DNA of 21,366 nucleotides from Bacteroidales bacterium (GCA_017964755.1 JAGCRI010000109.1:1-21366), one strand, 5' to 3'. Shown: positions 1-11,300, numbered from the stretch's first letter. The notes: generated by a model from the letters alone, not told the origin. Translations and numbers: made by a program.

Positions 1-1311
1 ATACCGCAGGCCACCACGCCGACAGTCACCACATACGAGGCTGAAGTAATAGACGCTACCTCCGTTGAAGTCGGCGGCTCTGTCGATAACGACGGCGGGG
101 CTGAGGTGACGGAGTACGGTGTGTGCTGGAGCACATCAGGCACCCCCACAGTTAATGACAACAAGGTTCCGGTCGGCGAGGGTATTGGTGAGTTCACTTA
201 CACCCTCACCGGACTTGAGCCGTCGACCACATATTTCCTCACCGTGTACGCCACGAACAGTGCGGGCACGAGCTACGGCACGTCCGTCAGTTTCACGACA
301 GAGGCAGAGGCACCGCAGTACACGGCCCCGGCAGTCACCACAGACAGCGTCACAGGTGCGACCACGACAAGCGCGAAGGTACACGGCACGGTCACTGACG
401 ACGGCGGCGATGTGATCACGGAATACGGTTTCTGCATGAGCACAGAGGGCACCCCGACAATGGAGGATGTAGTCTATATTGTCGGCACCAACGCGTCAGG
501 CAGCTTCAGTTTCGACACAACCCTGACGAACCTTACGCCGGGCAGCACATACTTTGTTGCGGCATACGCCATCAACAGCGTTGACACGGCATACGGTGAA
601 GAGGTTGTCCTCAGCATTGAGGAGGAGATGGTCGTTGATGACTTCGTCTGCGGCGACAGCACTATTGTTGACGTTGACAACAACCTCTACCACACCGTCC
701 TTATCGGCAACCAGTGCTGGATGAAAGAAAACCTCCGTACCACGCATTATGCAAATAATGATACAATAGCTGTGGGAGGCGACTTAAATAACGCAAGCTA
801 CTATTATCCTGACAATGATGTTAATAACAAAGAATTTTATGGTTTGCTATATAGTTGGAAAGCTGTAATGGGCAATTCCTCCTCATCTGCTAACAATCCG
901 AGCGGTGTTCAAGGTATATGTCCAACAGGCTGGCATGTGCCAAGCAATGCAGAATGGACAGAGTTGACAGACTATGTAAGCAGCCAAAATGAGTACTTGT
1001 GTGATAACAATTACATAGCCAAAGCGTTAGCCTCCAAATCAGCATGGATTGGTGACTATTCGACATGTACAGTTGGTAACGATTTGAGTGCAAATGATGC
1101 TACGGGTTTCAATGCGATTCCAGCCGGTTTCTTATCAGTCAATCAATGGTATAATTTCGATATTGAAGTCAAATACTGGAGTTCTACTGTTGACAACGGC
1201 ACCATGATACATACTCGCGGACTTAAAAACACATCAATCAATATGTCTAATCTCTCCGCTGGTAGTTCTACTTATGCGCTTTCAGTACGTTGCGTGAAGG
1301 ATAATGACTAA
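1..1311 (+). CDS. Secreted Fn3-like + FISUMP domain protein (5' end missing)
   Basis: Frame 1 is open from base 1 to the TAA at 1309-1311, giving 436 visible residues; the start lies left of the window. Two Fn3-like domains are seen (about residues 8-100 and 108-200), each with the 'TEYGxCxSTxGTPT' turn and a 'GSTYFVAAYAINS' type strand. A FISUMP domain (Fibrobacter succinogenes major paralogous domain) follows at about 224-435. Its hallmarks are 'LIGNQCWMKENL', 'GICPTGWHVPSNAEW' and the terminal 'ALSVRCVKD'. FISUMP proteins are exported surface or lipoproteins of Bacteroidota and Fibrobacter with no firm biochemical role. The coding style changes abruptly near base 745: the Fn3 part is GC-rich (38 of 60 bases G+C at 61-120) and the FISUMP part AT-rich (16 of 60 at 781-840), suggesting different origins for the two halves. 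An internal GTG at 106 is in frame but is not a plausible start because homology continues upstream of it. Confidence 0.9.
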   Translation: MPQATTPTVTTYEAEVIDATSVEVGGSVDNDGGAEVTEYGVCWSTSGTPTVNDNKVPVGEGIGEFTYTLTGLEPSTTYFLTVYATNSAGTSYGTSVSFTTEAEAPQYTAPAVTTDSVTGATTTSAKVHGTVTDDGGDVITEYGFCMSTEGTPTMEDVVYIVGTNASGSFSFDTTLTNLTPGSTYFVAAYAINSVDTAYGEEVVLSIEEEMVVDDFVCGDSTIVDVDNNLYHTVLIGNQCWMKENLRTTHYANNDTIAVGGDLNNASYYYPDNDVNNKEFYGLLYSWKAVMGNSSSSANNPSGVQGICPTGWHVPSNAEWTELTDYVSSQNEYLCDNNYIAKALASKSAWIGDYSTCTVGNDLSANDATGFNAIPAGFLSVNQWYNFDIEVKYWSSTVDNGTMIHTRGLKNTSINMSNLSAGSSTYALSVRCVKDND

Positions 1312-1333
1312 TTGGCAATTGTAAATTGATAAT
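1310..1333 (+). repeat. Heptad microrepeat AATTGNN x3
   Basis: The word AATTG occurs at 1310, 1317 and 1324, an exact 7-base period, followed by a decayed AATGA copy. It overlaps the stop codon of the upstream gene. Function is unknown. It could be chance in AT-rich DNA, but short tandem heptads are known as intergenic filler in some bacteria. Confidence 0.4.
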
Positions 1334-1334
1334 G

Positions 1335-1370
1335 AAAATCGGGTAACCATTTGGCTGCCCGATTTTTTTA
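1335..1370 (+). terminator. Rho-independent terminator after the FISUMP gene
   Basis: A 9-bp stem pairs AAAATCGGG (1335-1343) with CCCGATTTT (1358-1366), with a 14-base loop that can itself form a CCA/TGG mini-stem. The T-run 1363-1369 follows on the + strand. It starts 24 bases after the stop codon at 1311. On the opposite strand the hairpin is followed by four T's, so it may also help terminate the convergent yqgE transcript, which ends at 1398. Confidence 0.85.
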
Positions 1371-1397
1371 TTTTAAATGTATAATTATTGGATGGTA

Positions 1398-1964
1398 TCA
1401 GTTGTCTGACAGTTCAGGCGGTATTTGGAGCCAGTGTCGGTATCCGCTTCCGAGAGCGTGGACAGCAACCTCCCAAATATTTTCTGATGGAGTGTCAAAT
1501 ACAAGTTCGGGTGTGGCGTTGCCTATGACCCACATATTGCGTTCCATTTCTGAGTCTAACTGTCCGGTTGACCATCCTGAATATCCTGCGAAGAATTTGT
1601 ATCGGAGAGTGGCAATGGCCTTGTGCTCAATGAGTGAAAGCAATAAATTATCATATCCGATATAAAGCCACGGTAATAACTTTTGACTTTTTTTGCAGTT
1701 TGAAAAATTATGTATTGCGAACAATTGTTCCGAAGGAACTGGTCCACCAAGATGAACTTGCGCATCTATGCGGATATTTTTCAAATTCACAGAAGTTGTT
1801 TTGTTAAGCACAAGTCCCGCGCTTCCTTCTTTTGAATGGTCTGTCAGCAGAACCACGCTGCGGTTGAAGAACGCGTCGTTGTAAAATGGCGTTGAAATGA
1901 GGATTTTGCCGTCTTGCAGTTGCAGTCCTGTGGGTTTGACAGAAAGGAGGTCGCCAATATCCAT
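1398..1964 (-). CDS. yqgE: YqgE/AlgH family protein (UPF0301/DUF179)
   Basis: A complete 188-residue protein, close to the usual family length of about 187-200. Family marks in order are 'GKILISTPFYNDAFFNRSVV' near residues 19-38, 'GSAGLVLNK' near 47-55, 'LGGPV' near 72-76, and 'FAGYSGWSTGQLDSEM' with 'RNMWVI' in the C-terminal half. The end, with 'LGSGYRHW' and 'PELSDN', resembles Bacteroidota members. No signal peptide or membrane segment is seen, so it is probably cytoplasmic. The family has a known fold but no established biochemical activity; the AlgH name comes from an alginate regulator in Pseudomonas. The start is the ATG at 1964-1962, preceded by AAGGA (1975-1971). It converges with the FISUMP gene and diverges from the giant gene. 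It looks like an ordinary housekeeping gene between two surface-protein genes, with no sign of a functional link to them. Confidence 0.93.
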   Translation of the reverse strand: MDIGDLLSVKPTGLQLQDGKILISTPFYNDAFFNRSVVLLTDHSKEGSAGLVLNKTTSVNLKNIRIDAQVHLGGPVPSEQLFAIHNFSNCKKSQKLLPWLYIGYDNLLLSLIEHKAIATLRYKFFAGYSGWSTGQLDSEMERNMWVIGNATPELVFDTPSENIWEVAVHALGSGYRHWLQIPPELSDN

Positions 1965-1970
1965 GATATT

Positions 1971-1975
1971 TCCTT
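1971..1975 (-). promoter_or_regulatory. Ribosome binding site of yqgE
   Basis: AAGGA on the minus strand lies 6 bases before the ATG. It supports the start at 1964. The giant gene has no comparable site, so the two divergent genes appear to use different initiation styles. Confidence 0.5.
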
Positions 1976-2056
1976 ATCATGGCGCAAAAATAATCAAAAA
2001 ACGTGGAATTTTGTATGTTGGGGGAAAAGTGTTATGTTGAAAAGACAAAGTATTTG

Positions 2057-2108
2057 ATTTCTGCGTTAATCAGCGTAATCTGCGGGAGAAAAATAGCCTC
2101 GCAGATTA
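2057..2108. repeat. Reiterated 'ATCTGCG' words with perfect 9-bp inverted repeat
   Basis: Three related words follow one another: ATTTCTGCG (2057-2065), TAATCAGCG (2067-2075) and TAATCTGCG (2076-2084). The last has an exact reverse complement CGCAGATTA at 2100-2108, so the segment can fold into a 9-bp stem with a 15-base loop, extendable by a G-T and a G-C pair. A short TTTTAT follows. It lies between two divergent genes. It could be a small interspersed palindromic element or a weak terminator. Copy number in the genome cannot be judged here. Confidence 0.55.
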
Positions 2109-2274
2109 TTTTATGACTTTGCCACTTGAATCTATAGAAGATGTTTATTCAAAATAAAATTGTATATTGCAAATTCGTAAAATAATATTGGATTATAATA
2201 CAGAATTGATATAAATATATAAATAACTTATTGAAAAAAAAGAAGTTACACGGTCTTAACATTGCTTTTATATC

Positions 2275-2319
2275 ATTACAATCTTTGATTGTAGTGTGTA
2301 AGTTTTGCTCCGAAAACTT
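2275..2319 (+). promoter_or_regulatory. Two adjacent hairpins in the leader of the giant gene
   Basis: Hairpin one pairs TACAATC (2277-2283) with GATTGTA (2287-2293) around a TTT loop, extendable by one G-T and one A-T pair. Hairpin two pairs AAGTTTT (2300-2306) with AAAACTT (2313-2319) around a 6-base loop. The 3' arm of hairpin two, read as AACTTCT (2315-2321), could instead pair with AGAAGTT (2241-2247), so alternative folds are possible. No T-run follows, so neither is a normal terminator. A role in mRNA stability or control of initiation is possible but only inferred. Confidence 0.4.
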
Positions 2320-2349
2320 CTAAAAATTTGTAATTGATATATAATTTTT

Positions 2350-5300
2350 ATGATAGAAAATAAAATAAATAGTAATAATTCAAATATAAATTTTATGAAA
2401 AATTTTACTCTTTGCAGTTTACTGCACAAATCTCATCTTTCGCGTCAGATGAAATCAGCAGCTTCATTATTTGCAGTGATGCTGTTGTTACTTTGCGGTA
2501 ACGTGAACGCTCAGAACCTTAAGTATTACAATAGCGGCTCGACCTCCTATCAGGATTATGTCGTTACAGGGCAGGCTTACCAGTCTATCGCTTCAACAGG
2601 TACGGCTCTCTACACTACTCTCGGTGTGCCTTCCACATCTACGGTGAAGTCTTTCTCTTTGCCGTTCGAGTTCCAGTATGGCACCCAGCATCTGGCCGCT
2701 GGTTCAACTGTTTACGTTAACCCGTCTCGCGGTTACGTTGCAATGGGTGTAAATTATGAATACAATTATCAATATGGCAATCCGTCATACGATGGAACAT
2801 ATTACGCCAAGTACTGCCTCTCGCCTTGCGGTGGCTTCGGCGGTACTTCACCTGTCGCTCAGGCTACAGCTGATTTCTATTATGCCATGTCAATTGACAA
2901 TTCCGGTATCTTTTATACGATACAAGGAACTGCTCCGACTCGTGTGGCTATAATAGAATTCCATAACGTTATGTTCTATTATGACTACTCGCAGGTCGGC
3001 GATAACTCATCATATTATACAAATTTCCAGGTGAAACTCTATGAAGGAACAGATAAGATAGAGTTCTGCTATGGACCGCGCAGCAACTCCATTTCCTATA
3101 CTGGTAATTACTATCCATTCACTTTCCTTATGGATAATAATTATAATGATAACATCTACCTCTATGGCGCTAATGATGCAAAATGGGAGAACCCAATGGT
3201 AGATCATTATACCGGCACTAATGCAAACGCTACAACATATTCGCACAATCTGAATAATAGCGGTACTCTTTGGACAAGCGGTCTCACATACGTGTTTAAT
3301 CCTGCAATGCCTACTGGTCTCACAGCCGATTTTTCAGATCCACTTCAAACTAAACTTTCTTGGAACGCTTCTTCTTTTGATGAAACAGCGTGGACTATAG
3401 AATACGGCACTAAGGACTTTACGCCTGGTACAGGTATAACACTCACGACCACCAATAATGTTGCCTATGTTATTCCGGATCTTTCAGACGGTTCATACGA
3501 TTTTTATGTTTATGCATACGATGATAAGGGAGTCTTTGGTGACGCGAACCTCTCTTCAGCTACTAATAAGATTACTATCGATATGGCTTGCCGTAGCGAC
3601 CTGCTCTCAGAAACAGACGCTTTCGATCAGTACTCGATAGCTCTCCCTGTCAGTTGCTGGTACAATATCGCTGACGCAAGCGATATTGTGATAGCTCAGA
3701 CTACAATAAATGAAATTGAGGAAAAAGTTTTGAAACTCGACGGAACCAACGGTAGCATTACAGTTGTTTCAGCCGACCTTGACCATCTCCTTGATGGCAA
3801 TGTCATCTATTTTGACATTGCTTCTGAAAATGCCGGTGCTGACATTGAAGTCGGTTACTATGATAATGGAAACTTTACAGCTATTAAAACAGTCACTACT
3901 CTTCGCAATGACCATTTTGACCAGATTGCTGTTGACATGACAGGTGCGGTTGGTTCTATCCTCGCTTTCAGAAACAACAATAATAATATAGTATATATAG
4001 ATAATTTGTATGCCAAGGTAAAAGGCTCCGCTTGTGATGAGCAAGTTCCAACCGGACTCTTTGCAACAGCTGCAGCCTCATACGATGCAACAGTAACTTG
4101 GCTTGGCACAGCTGCCTCTTATGAGATTATCTACGGTGTTACAGGGTTTAACCCCGATAGCGCAGGTACTTCCGTAACAGCTATCTCAGCGCTAACTTAC
4201 ACAATTACAGGTCTTCCAGAAGGCACATATGACTGCTACGTTCGCGCCGAATGTCCTGGTAACGGGACCTCGGCTTGGTCAAAAGTTTCAACATTTGCAA
4301 TAGCTTGCACCGTTAACACCCTTCTTGACGAGGATTTTAACAACAGAACTCCAGAAGTGGTTGACAACTGCTGGAAATCTCTTGAAGACCCCAACAAGGC
4401 GGTGATAGCATTAAAACCAAATAGTGAAATTGATATTTCGTTTTCATATACCGGTTCTGTTCAGTCTATAATATTAGAGGCTGGCACATATTTACTTCAA
4501 GTTTGGGGTGCTCAAGGTGGCACTGATTGTGGATATGCATGCATTGGTTCAAAAGGAGGATATTCAAAAGGAATTTTAACTTTGACTGAGACGTCAACTT
4601 TATATGTTGCTGTTGGAGGTAAAGGTGGTGATGAAATGACCAATGCAGGTGGAGGTTGGAATGGTGGTGGTAATGCTGGAACAACTGGTAGTTCAGGCGG
4701 CGGTGGAGGCGCAACAGATATTAGGATTAATACAAATTCATTATATGCGCGCGTAATCGTTGCTGGTGGTGGTGGTGGTGCAGGAAATAATTATGAGGAT
4801 AATCCTGCTTTTGGAGGTGGTATTCAGGCAGGTCCTTGTAATGGTTATGGGTATGTGGCTAATCAAAATAGTGGTTATCAATTTGGACAAGGAGAAAACC
4901 GCATTGGTGATGGCGGCGGTGGCGGTGGAGGCTGGTATGGTGGGTATCAACCAAGTGGAGATTCTTATGGCGGAGGTGGTTCTGGATATGTTTATAATTC
5001 ATCTACAGCAGCCAACTACCCAGAAGGGTGCCTTTTAAATACCAACTACTATTTGGATAGTGCTAATACATACGCTGGCAATACTTCATTTATTGCGCCA
5101 GATGGTAGCAATGAAGTAGGACAAGCAGGAGATGGATATGCTAAAATCTCAGGGACATCTAATAGTTTGTTTTTACGTCTATACAACGACATAACTGTTG
5201 CCACAGTTTATTCTCCGCTTCTTACTTTCGAACAAGGTAAAAATCTTAGCAATTATGCTGTTGAATTTATTGCACAAGCGTCTACTGTTGGTACAATACT

Positions 5301-8300
5301 TAAAGTAGGTACGATACGTAACGGCCTCTTCGAATATCTTGGTGATGTTAAGCTCGATTCTACAACTTCATTCCAAAATTGTCGTGTTCATCTTAACAAT
5401 GCTGAAAACACAGATGTCGTTATAGCATTCCAAGCTCCTAAGGGGGAACTCATATATATTGATAATGTGAAACTTGTTGCAGCATCTGTTTGTCAAGGGA
5501 ATACACCATTACATGTAACAGCTGTTCCTTCTGATAATGATGTTACTGAAGCAACTGTTTATTGGGATAATAACACTGCTATTGCCAATGGTGATGGTTG
5601 GGCTTATGTTGTTACTACTGCAGGAAATGCTCCTGATTGGACGAGTATGGTAATTACAAATGATTCTACTAATGTTATTCCTGGCCTTTCAGAACTCACT
5701 TCTTACGATGTTTATGTTTTCGCTCAATGTGGTGGCGAAAATTCTGATACAGTTATGGTATCATTTGATACGAAATGTGGACAATCTCAAGCGATTCCCT
5801 ATATTGAAGATTTTGAAAGTTATACAGCCAATGTCGCGAATGATTGTTGGAAGGACGCAGACTATAGTGCAGAAGCAGTTATTCAATTATACGCAATTGG
5901 GACGGCAATACTCCCTAACCAGACAGATAACTATCCTTATACTGGTTCATATGAAATATTTGAAGCACAGCCAGGTACATATATGATACAAGTTTGGGGC
6001 GCACAAGGTGGTTATAGAAGCGGAGCATCGTATGGAGGATATGGAGGATACTCTGTTGGAACATTAACGCTCACTTCGCCTGCAACTATGTATATATATG
6101 TTGGTGGTTCAGGTAATACTGGAGGTTCCAGTGGTGGATTTAATGGTGGAGGTTCCAGAGGTTCATATGCAGGTGGTGGTGGTGCAACGGATGTTAGACT
6201 TAATTCCACTTCTTTGTATGCGAGGTATATTGTAGCTGGCGGTGGTGGTTCATGTGGCTCTGCTTCTGGTGCAGGTGGTTATGGCGGAGGAACGAATGGT
6301 GGTGGTGGAAGTGGTAGTTATGGTACAGCAGGTTCTGGTGCTTCGCAAACTGGTCCTGGAACGTCTTATAATTCAGGCTCTTTTGGTACAGGAGGATATG
6401 GTTCGAATCGTAGTAGTGGATATGGTGGAGCAGGTGGTGGAGGCTGGTATGGTGGCGGTGGAGGTTATCCAGATAGTAGTGGGGATGATGATAGAGGTGG
6501 TGGTGGTGGTTCTGGTTATGTATATACATCAGGTACGGCTGGAAATTATCCTTCAGGTTGTTTATTAAATTCATCATATTATCTTACTAATGCTGCTACT
6601 TATGCTGGTAATACAACATTCGCTTCAACAACTGGTGGAACTGAAACAGGTCATCAGGGTAATGGTTATGCTAAAATAACATACGATAAAATTATTACAG
6701 ACTATACTAAGACTATATGTCTTAATGCGGCATCTCGCATTATTACTGTTCAATCTCCAGTACTTAATCTTAATGGCTACAACCTTTCAGATTGCAAAGT
6801 TACTTTCAAGGCAGTTTCTTCTACCATTGGTCAAAAGATAAAAGTTGGTGTTATGGAGAATGGCTCATTTGTTGAGTGCGGTTCTGTTAATACTATTTCT
6901 GATTCATCTTTCTGTGAACATACAATATATTTGAATTCTTACAATGGGAATTCAGCAATGATAGCCTTCCAAACTTCGAAAGGCAATCTTGTCTACATTG
7001 ATAGTGTAGTTGTTGAAAATTATAATGCGTGTGAATTGAATAATCCTACAAATTTTGTTGCTAATATTGTTGCTGAAACAGGCGACGTAGAACTAACATG
7101 GGACGCGAACCAGAATGTTGACGGATGGACACTTGAATATGGAGAAGCGCCACTTATTCAAGGAAATGGTACCGTAGTCAGTGCGATTGCAGATTCTTTC
7201 TATACTTTTTCGTCACTTAATTCTGCTACAACTTATCAGGCTTATCTCACAGCGAATTGCGGTGGCAGCATTTCTCTTCCTGCTTCTGTTCTGTTTAATA
7301 CTCCTTGTAGTGAAACACAGGCGATACCATTTGTTGAAGTATTTGACGGCAAATATACTGCAAATGTGGTTAATGACTGCTGGAAAGATGTTGATGAACC
7401 GAATAATATTGTGGTTATTAGTACATTTGATGATCCCAAAGACTTTTCATATACTGGCTCTATGCAGTCAATTGAGTTAGAGGAAGGCTCTTATTTGCTT
7501 GAGGTATGGGGAGCTCAGGGAGGTAAAGATGGTGGAATTGGTTCAAATGGAGGTTACTCAAAAGGAACTTTAAATCTGACTGATACTAAAACTTTATATA
7601 TTGCGGTCGGTGGTAAGGGAGGAGATGATCAACCGGCTTCGCAAGGTGCAGGTTGGAATGGGGGTGGCAATGCTGGCTCAACTTGTTGTTCTGGTGGCGG
7701 TGGAGGTGCAAGTGATATAAGAATAGGGGAGAATTCATTGTATGCTCGTGTTGTTGTTGCAGGGGGCGGCGGTGGCGCAGGAAATGACCCGTCTCTTACT
7801 AATCCTGGTTATGCCGGTGGAACACAAGGCGCACCTTGTTATGGCTATAATAAAGTGGCTAACCAGACATCTGGTTATGCATTTGGCCAAGGAGAAGACA
7901 AAATTGGTGATGGCGGTGGTGGCGGCGGCGGCTGGTACGGTGGGTATCAACCAGATGGTGATCATTATGGTGGTGGAGGTTCAGGCTATGTCTATACTTC
8001 TTCCACAGCAGCTGACTATCCAGAGGGCTGTCTTTTAAATAGCAGCTACTATTTGGAGTCGGCTGGTACGTATGCCGGTAATACTGAATTTGTTGCGCCA
8101 GACGGAAGCAATGAAGTAGGCCATACAGGTAACGGATATGCAAGAATCACACTAATAAAATATATTAAACGAAGTTGTCTTAATACAATTTCAAAAACAA
8201 CACTTTTGAAACTTGATGCTTCTTCGCGGACTGTTACAGTACAGTCTCCAGTTCTTAACCTTGATGGTAATAATCTAAGAGACTGCAAAGTGGTATTCAA

Positions 8301-11300
8301 GGCTGTATCTACTACTGTTGGTCAGGTTATCAAAGTGGGTGCTATGGAAAATGGCTCTTTTGTCGAATGTGGCTCCGTAATAACAACTTCTAATTCATTA
8401 GAACAGTATGCTGTTACTTTAGAAAATTATTCTGGTACCTCGCAAGTGATAGCGTTTCAAACACCGCAGGGGAATCATGTATATATTGATAGTGTCGCTG
8501 TTAATGTTTATAACCAGTGTGAATTGAATACTCCTACTAATTTTACAGCATCTGTTGATGCAGGGACAGGTGAAGTTACTCTCTCTTGGGACGATAATCA
8601 AAATGTTAATGGATGGACACTAGAATTTGGAGCAGCTCCATTTACGCAAGGTATGGGCACAATAATTTCAAATATTGCCAATCCTTCTATTTTCATTGAT
8701 ACATTGCAATCTGCCAATACTTATAAAGCATATCTTACAGCTGATTGTGGCAATGGAGATTATTCAATGCCTGTTTCCTTAGTGTTCACAGTACCTTGTT
8801 TGGAGACCATTGCAATACCATTTGTGGAAAAATTCGACGGAAACTATACTGCCGATGTTGTTAATGATTGTTGGAAAGATGTGGATGATGCAAATAATGT
8901 GGTTGTGATTTATACTGGAAAAGACACAAATATTGTCCGTGACTTTTCATATACTGGCACTGTACAGCCTGTTACTCTTAATTCAGGGACACATAACTTA
9001 CAAGTTTGGGGTGCTCAAGGTGGTGGACATACCTCATATCCTGGTGGTAAAGGAGGTTATTCAGAAGGGACTTTAGTATTATCTTCGACTCAAACTTTAT
9101 ATGTGTATGTCGGCGGAGCTGGTACTTATTCAACTGTTTCAGGGTCAGGAGTTAAAAGTGGGATTGCTGGATGGAATGGAGGTGGTTCTGCAGCTTCTGA
9201 TGGTGGCGGAAGTTTGAGTATGCATCAAATTGCATCAGGTGGTGGCGGTGCTACTGATATTTCAATAGCAGGTGGTGATTGCTCGTTGGATGGTTATTAC
9301 AGATATGTTCGTTCAGATAATTCTTATAAAGGAAGAATTATTGTAGCAGGCGGCGGTGGAGGTAGTAACTATGGTAATGCTAATTATGTTGGTGGTGCTG
9401 GTGGCGGAGTGTCTGGCCAAACTTGTCCAGCAGGCACTGGTGAACCTGGTGGTGGCGGTGGAGCAACGGCTATAGGCATAGGTGTCCGTAGTGATTGGTG
9501 TTCAGCAAGAATTGTTAATGGTGGCTTGGGTTATGGCTCTTGTTCAAGTGGCGGCGTCTATCAAGGCGGTGGAGGCGGCTGGTATGGTGGCGGCGCAGGC
9601 GTAGCTGGTGGTGGCGGTGGATCAGGTTATGTTTATACAGCAGAAACCGCAGAAAACTATCCTGCAGGTTGCCTATTGAATTCTTCTTATTATCTTGCAA
9701 ATGCAAATACGTACGTTGGTAATACATCTTTTGCTTCAAAAGATGGTGGTACGGAGGTCGGGCATGAAGGGAATGGTTATGCAATAATAACGTCCACCGA
9801 AACTATCCTGCATAACGCGTGTTTAGCTAATTATAAAAATAATGTTGTTCTCGAACTTGATGCTACTTCGCGTGCCATTACTGTTCAGTCTCCGGTTCTT
9901 AACCTTAACGGCAATAATCTTAGTGATTGCAAAGTCGTCTTTAAGGCGATTTCTGCAATAGCAGGTCAGGTTATCAAAGTTGGTGCAATGGACAACGGCT
10001 CGTTTATAGAATGCGGTTCAGTTACTACTATTTCTAATAATTCATTTGAACAGTATGTTGTTACTCTCGAAAACTATACAGGTACATCTAAGGTCATAGC
10101 GTTCCAGACACCTCAAGGCAATATTGTTTATATCGATAGTGTTGCAGTTGATACATACAATTCTTGCGAAACACATACTCCGAAGAATGCTATTGCAACT
10201 ATTGACATGAGCACAGGTGAGGTTACAGTTTCTTGGGCCGCTGATGCAGCAGTTGACAATTATGTTATTGAATATGATGTAAAGGGTTTTACAGAAGGAA
10301 CAGGTTCGACAATAACAGTTTCAAATACAGATTCTTCATACGTTTTCTCAAATCTTGTTGAAGGTCAGTACGATGCATATATTAAAGCAGAGTGTGGTGG
10401 TGGGTACTCCATGTCTGTTAAAGTTCTCTTTGCAGTTCCTTGTGTTGACAATCAAGGAATTCCTTTCTCAGAAGATTTTGAAGGCTATACTGCAAATATT
10501 GCTAATGAGTGTTGGAAAGATATTGATGATAATACGGCAGTTGTTATTTATAAAGTTCCTACAGCGGTTTACCCTGTTGTTAAAACATTTGATTATACTG
10601 GAACTGTCCAGACGCTTAATGTAACTGAAGGGCAACAGTATAAATTACAGGTTTGGGGTGCTCAAGGTGGTGGTTCAAATACTACAAATGATTATGGTGG
10701 TAAAGGTGGCTATGCTGAAGGTGTTTTAACTGCACCGCAATCCCAAACTTTGTATGTTTATGTTGGAGAATCAGGAAATAGCGGTTATAACACCGGATTG
10801 TATTTCAATGGCGGTGGTTACCGTTGTAGTTATCCTGGTGGTGGAGGTGCTACAGACATTAGAACAATTGGTGGCACTTGGAATGATGCTACAGGTTTAA
10901 AATCAAGAATTATTGTTGCTGGTGGCGGTGGTTCTGCTTCCAATTATAGTGGTAATTATGCTCAAGGTGCAGCTGGTGGTGGTGAAAATGGTCAGGATTA
11001 TCTTGGAGGTAGTTCAAACCAAACTTATGGTGGTTATGGTGGACGCTCTGCATATAATGGTAATTTTGACTATTCTTCAAGTCGAGAGAATAATGAATGG
11101 ATAAGTGGATTTGGTTGGGGCGGTTATGGTTATTGTGGATCTAGTACTTATTTTGGCGCTGGTGGCGGTGGCTGGTATGGTGGTGCCGGAGGTGGTAACT
11201 CTTACAATTATAATCCACCGAGATCTGGTGGTGGTGGTTCTGGTTATGTATATACCTCGGCAACTGCTTCAAATTATCCTTCTAATTGTCAATTAAATTC

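Larger units (their letters stand above)
1981..2349. other. Divergent intergenic region, mostly AT-rich
   Basis: This separates yqgE (leftward) from the giant gene (rightward). Apart from the repeat at 2057-2108 and the hairpins at 2275-2319 it is AT-rich DNA with no convincing gene. The Bacteroidota promoter form TAnnTTTG with an upstream TTG is not matched well. AATCTTTG (2280-2287) and TAATATTG (2183-2190) each differ from the -7 form at one base but lack a well-spaced upstream element. An in-frame TGA at 2335-2337 fixes the upstream limit of the giant reading frame. Confidence 0.6.

Noticed and set aside
106..1311. GTG at 106 as the true start of the first gene
   Set aside because: The same Fn3-like domain continues upstream in frame to base 1, so the gene begins outside the window.
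2275..2321. Invertible promoter ahead of the giant surface protein
   Set aside because: The inverted repeats are only 7-9 bases and lie too close together. Known Bacteroidales invertible promoters have longer flanking repeats and a nearby invertase, which is not seen here.
4920..4990. Glycine codon runs as a slipping microsatellite or phase-variable tract
   Set aside because: Codons are mixed (GGT, GGC, GGA), there is no long pure repeat unit, and all six copies stay in frame.
4760..5038. Valine/methionine-rich + strand frames inside the glycine-rich units (also 6242-6568, 7742-8038, 10913-11296, 12497-12778)
   Set aside because: They are frame-2 shadows of the glycine-rich coding sequence, recur in every unit because the units are repeats, and lack start signals.
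6200..6577. Antisense frames with histidine- and leucine-rich translations (also 4466-4714, 8049-8300, 9515-9784, 12215-12763)
   Set aside because: They are reverse-strand readings of glycine codons (GGT/GGC gives His/Pro/Leu-rich text) inside the giant gene and have no independent coding signs.
6988..7017. DS[VA] motifs ('YIDSV') as Bacteroidota O-glycosylation sites
   Set aside because: The motif is short and lies in a conserved core strand, where other units have IDN or IDD. Chance and structural conservation explain it as well.
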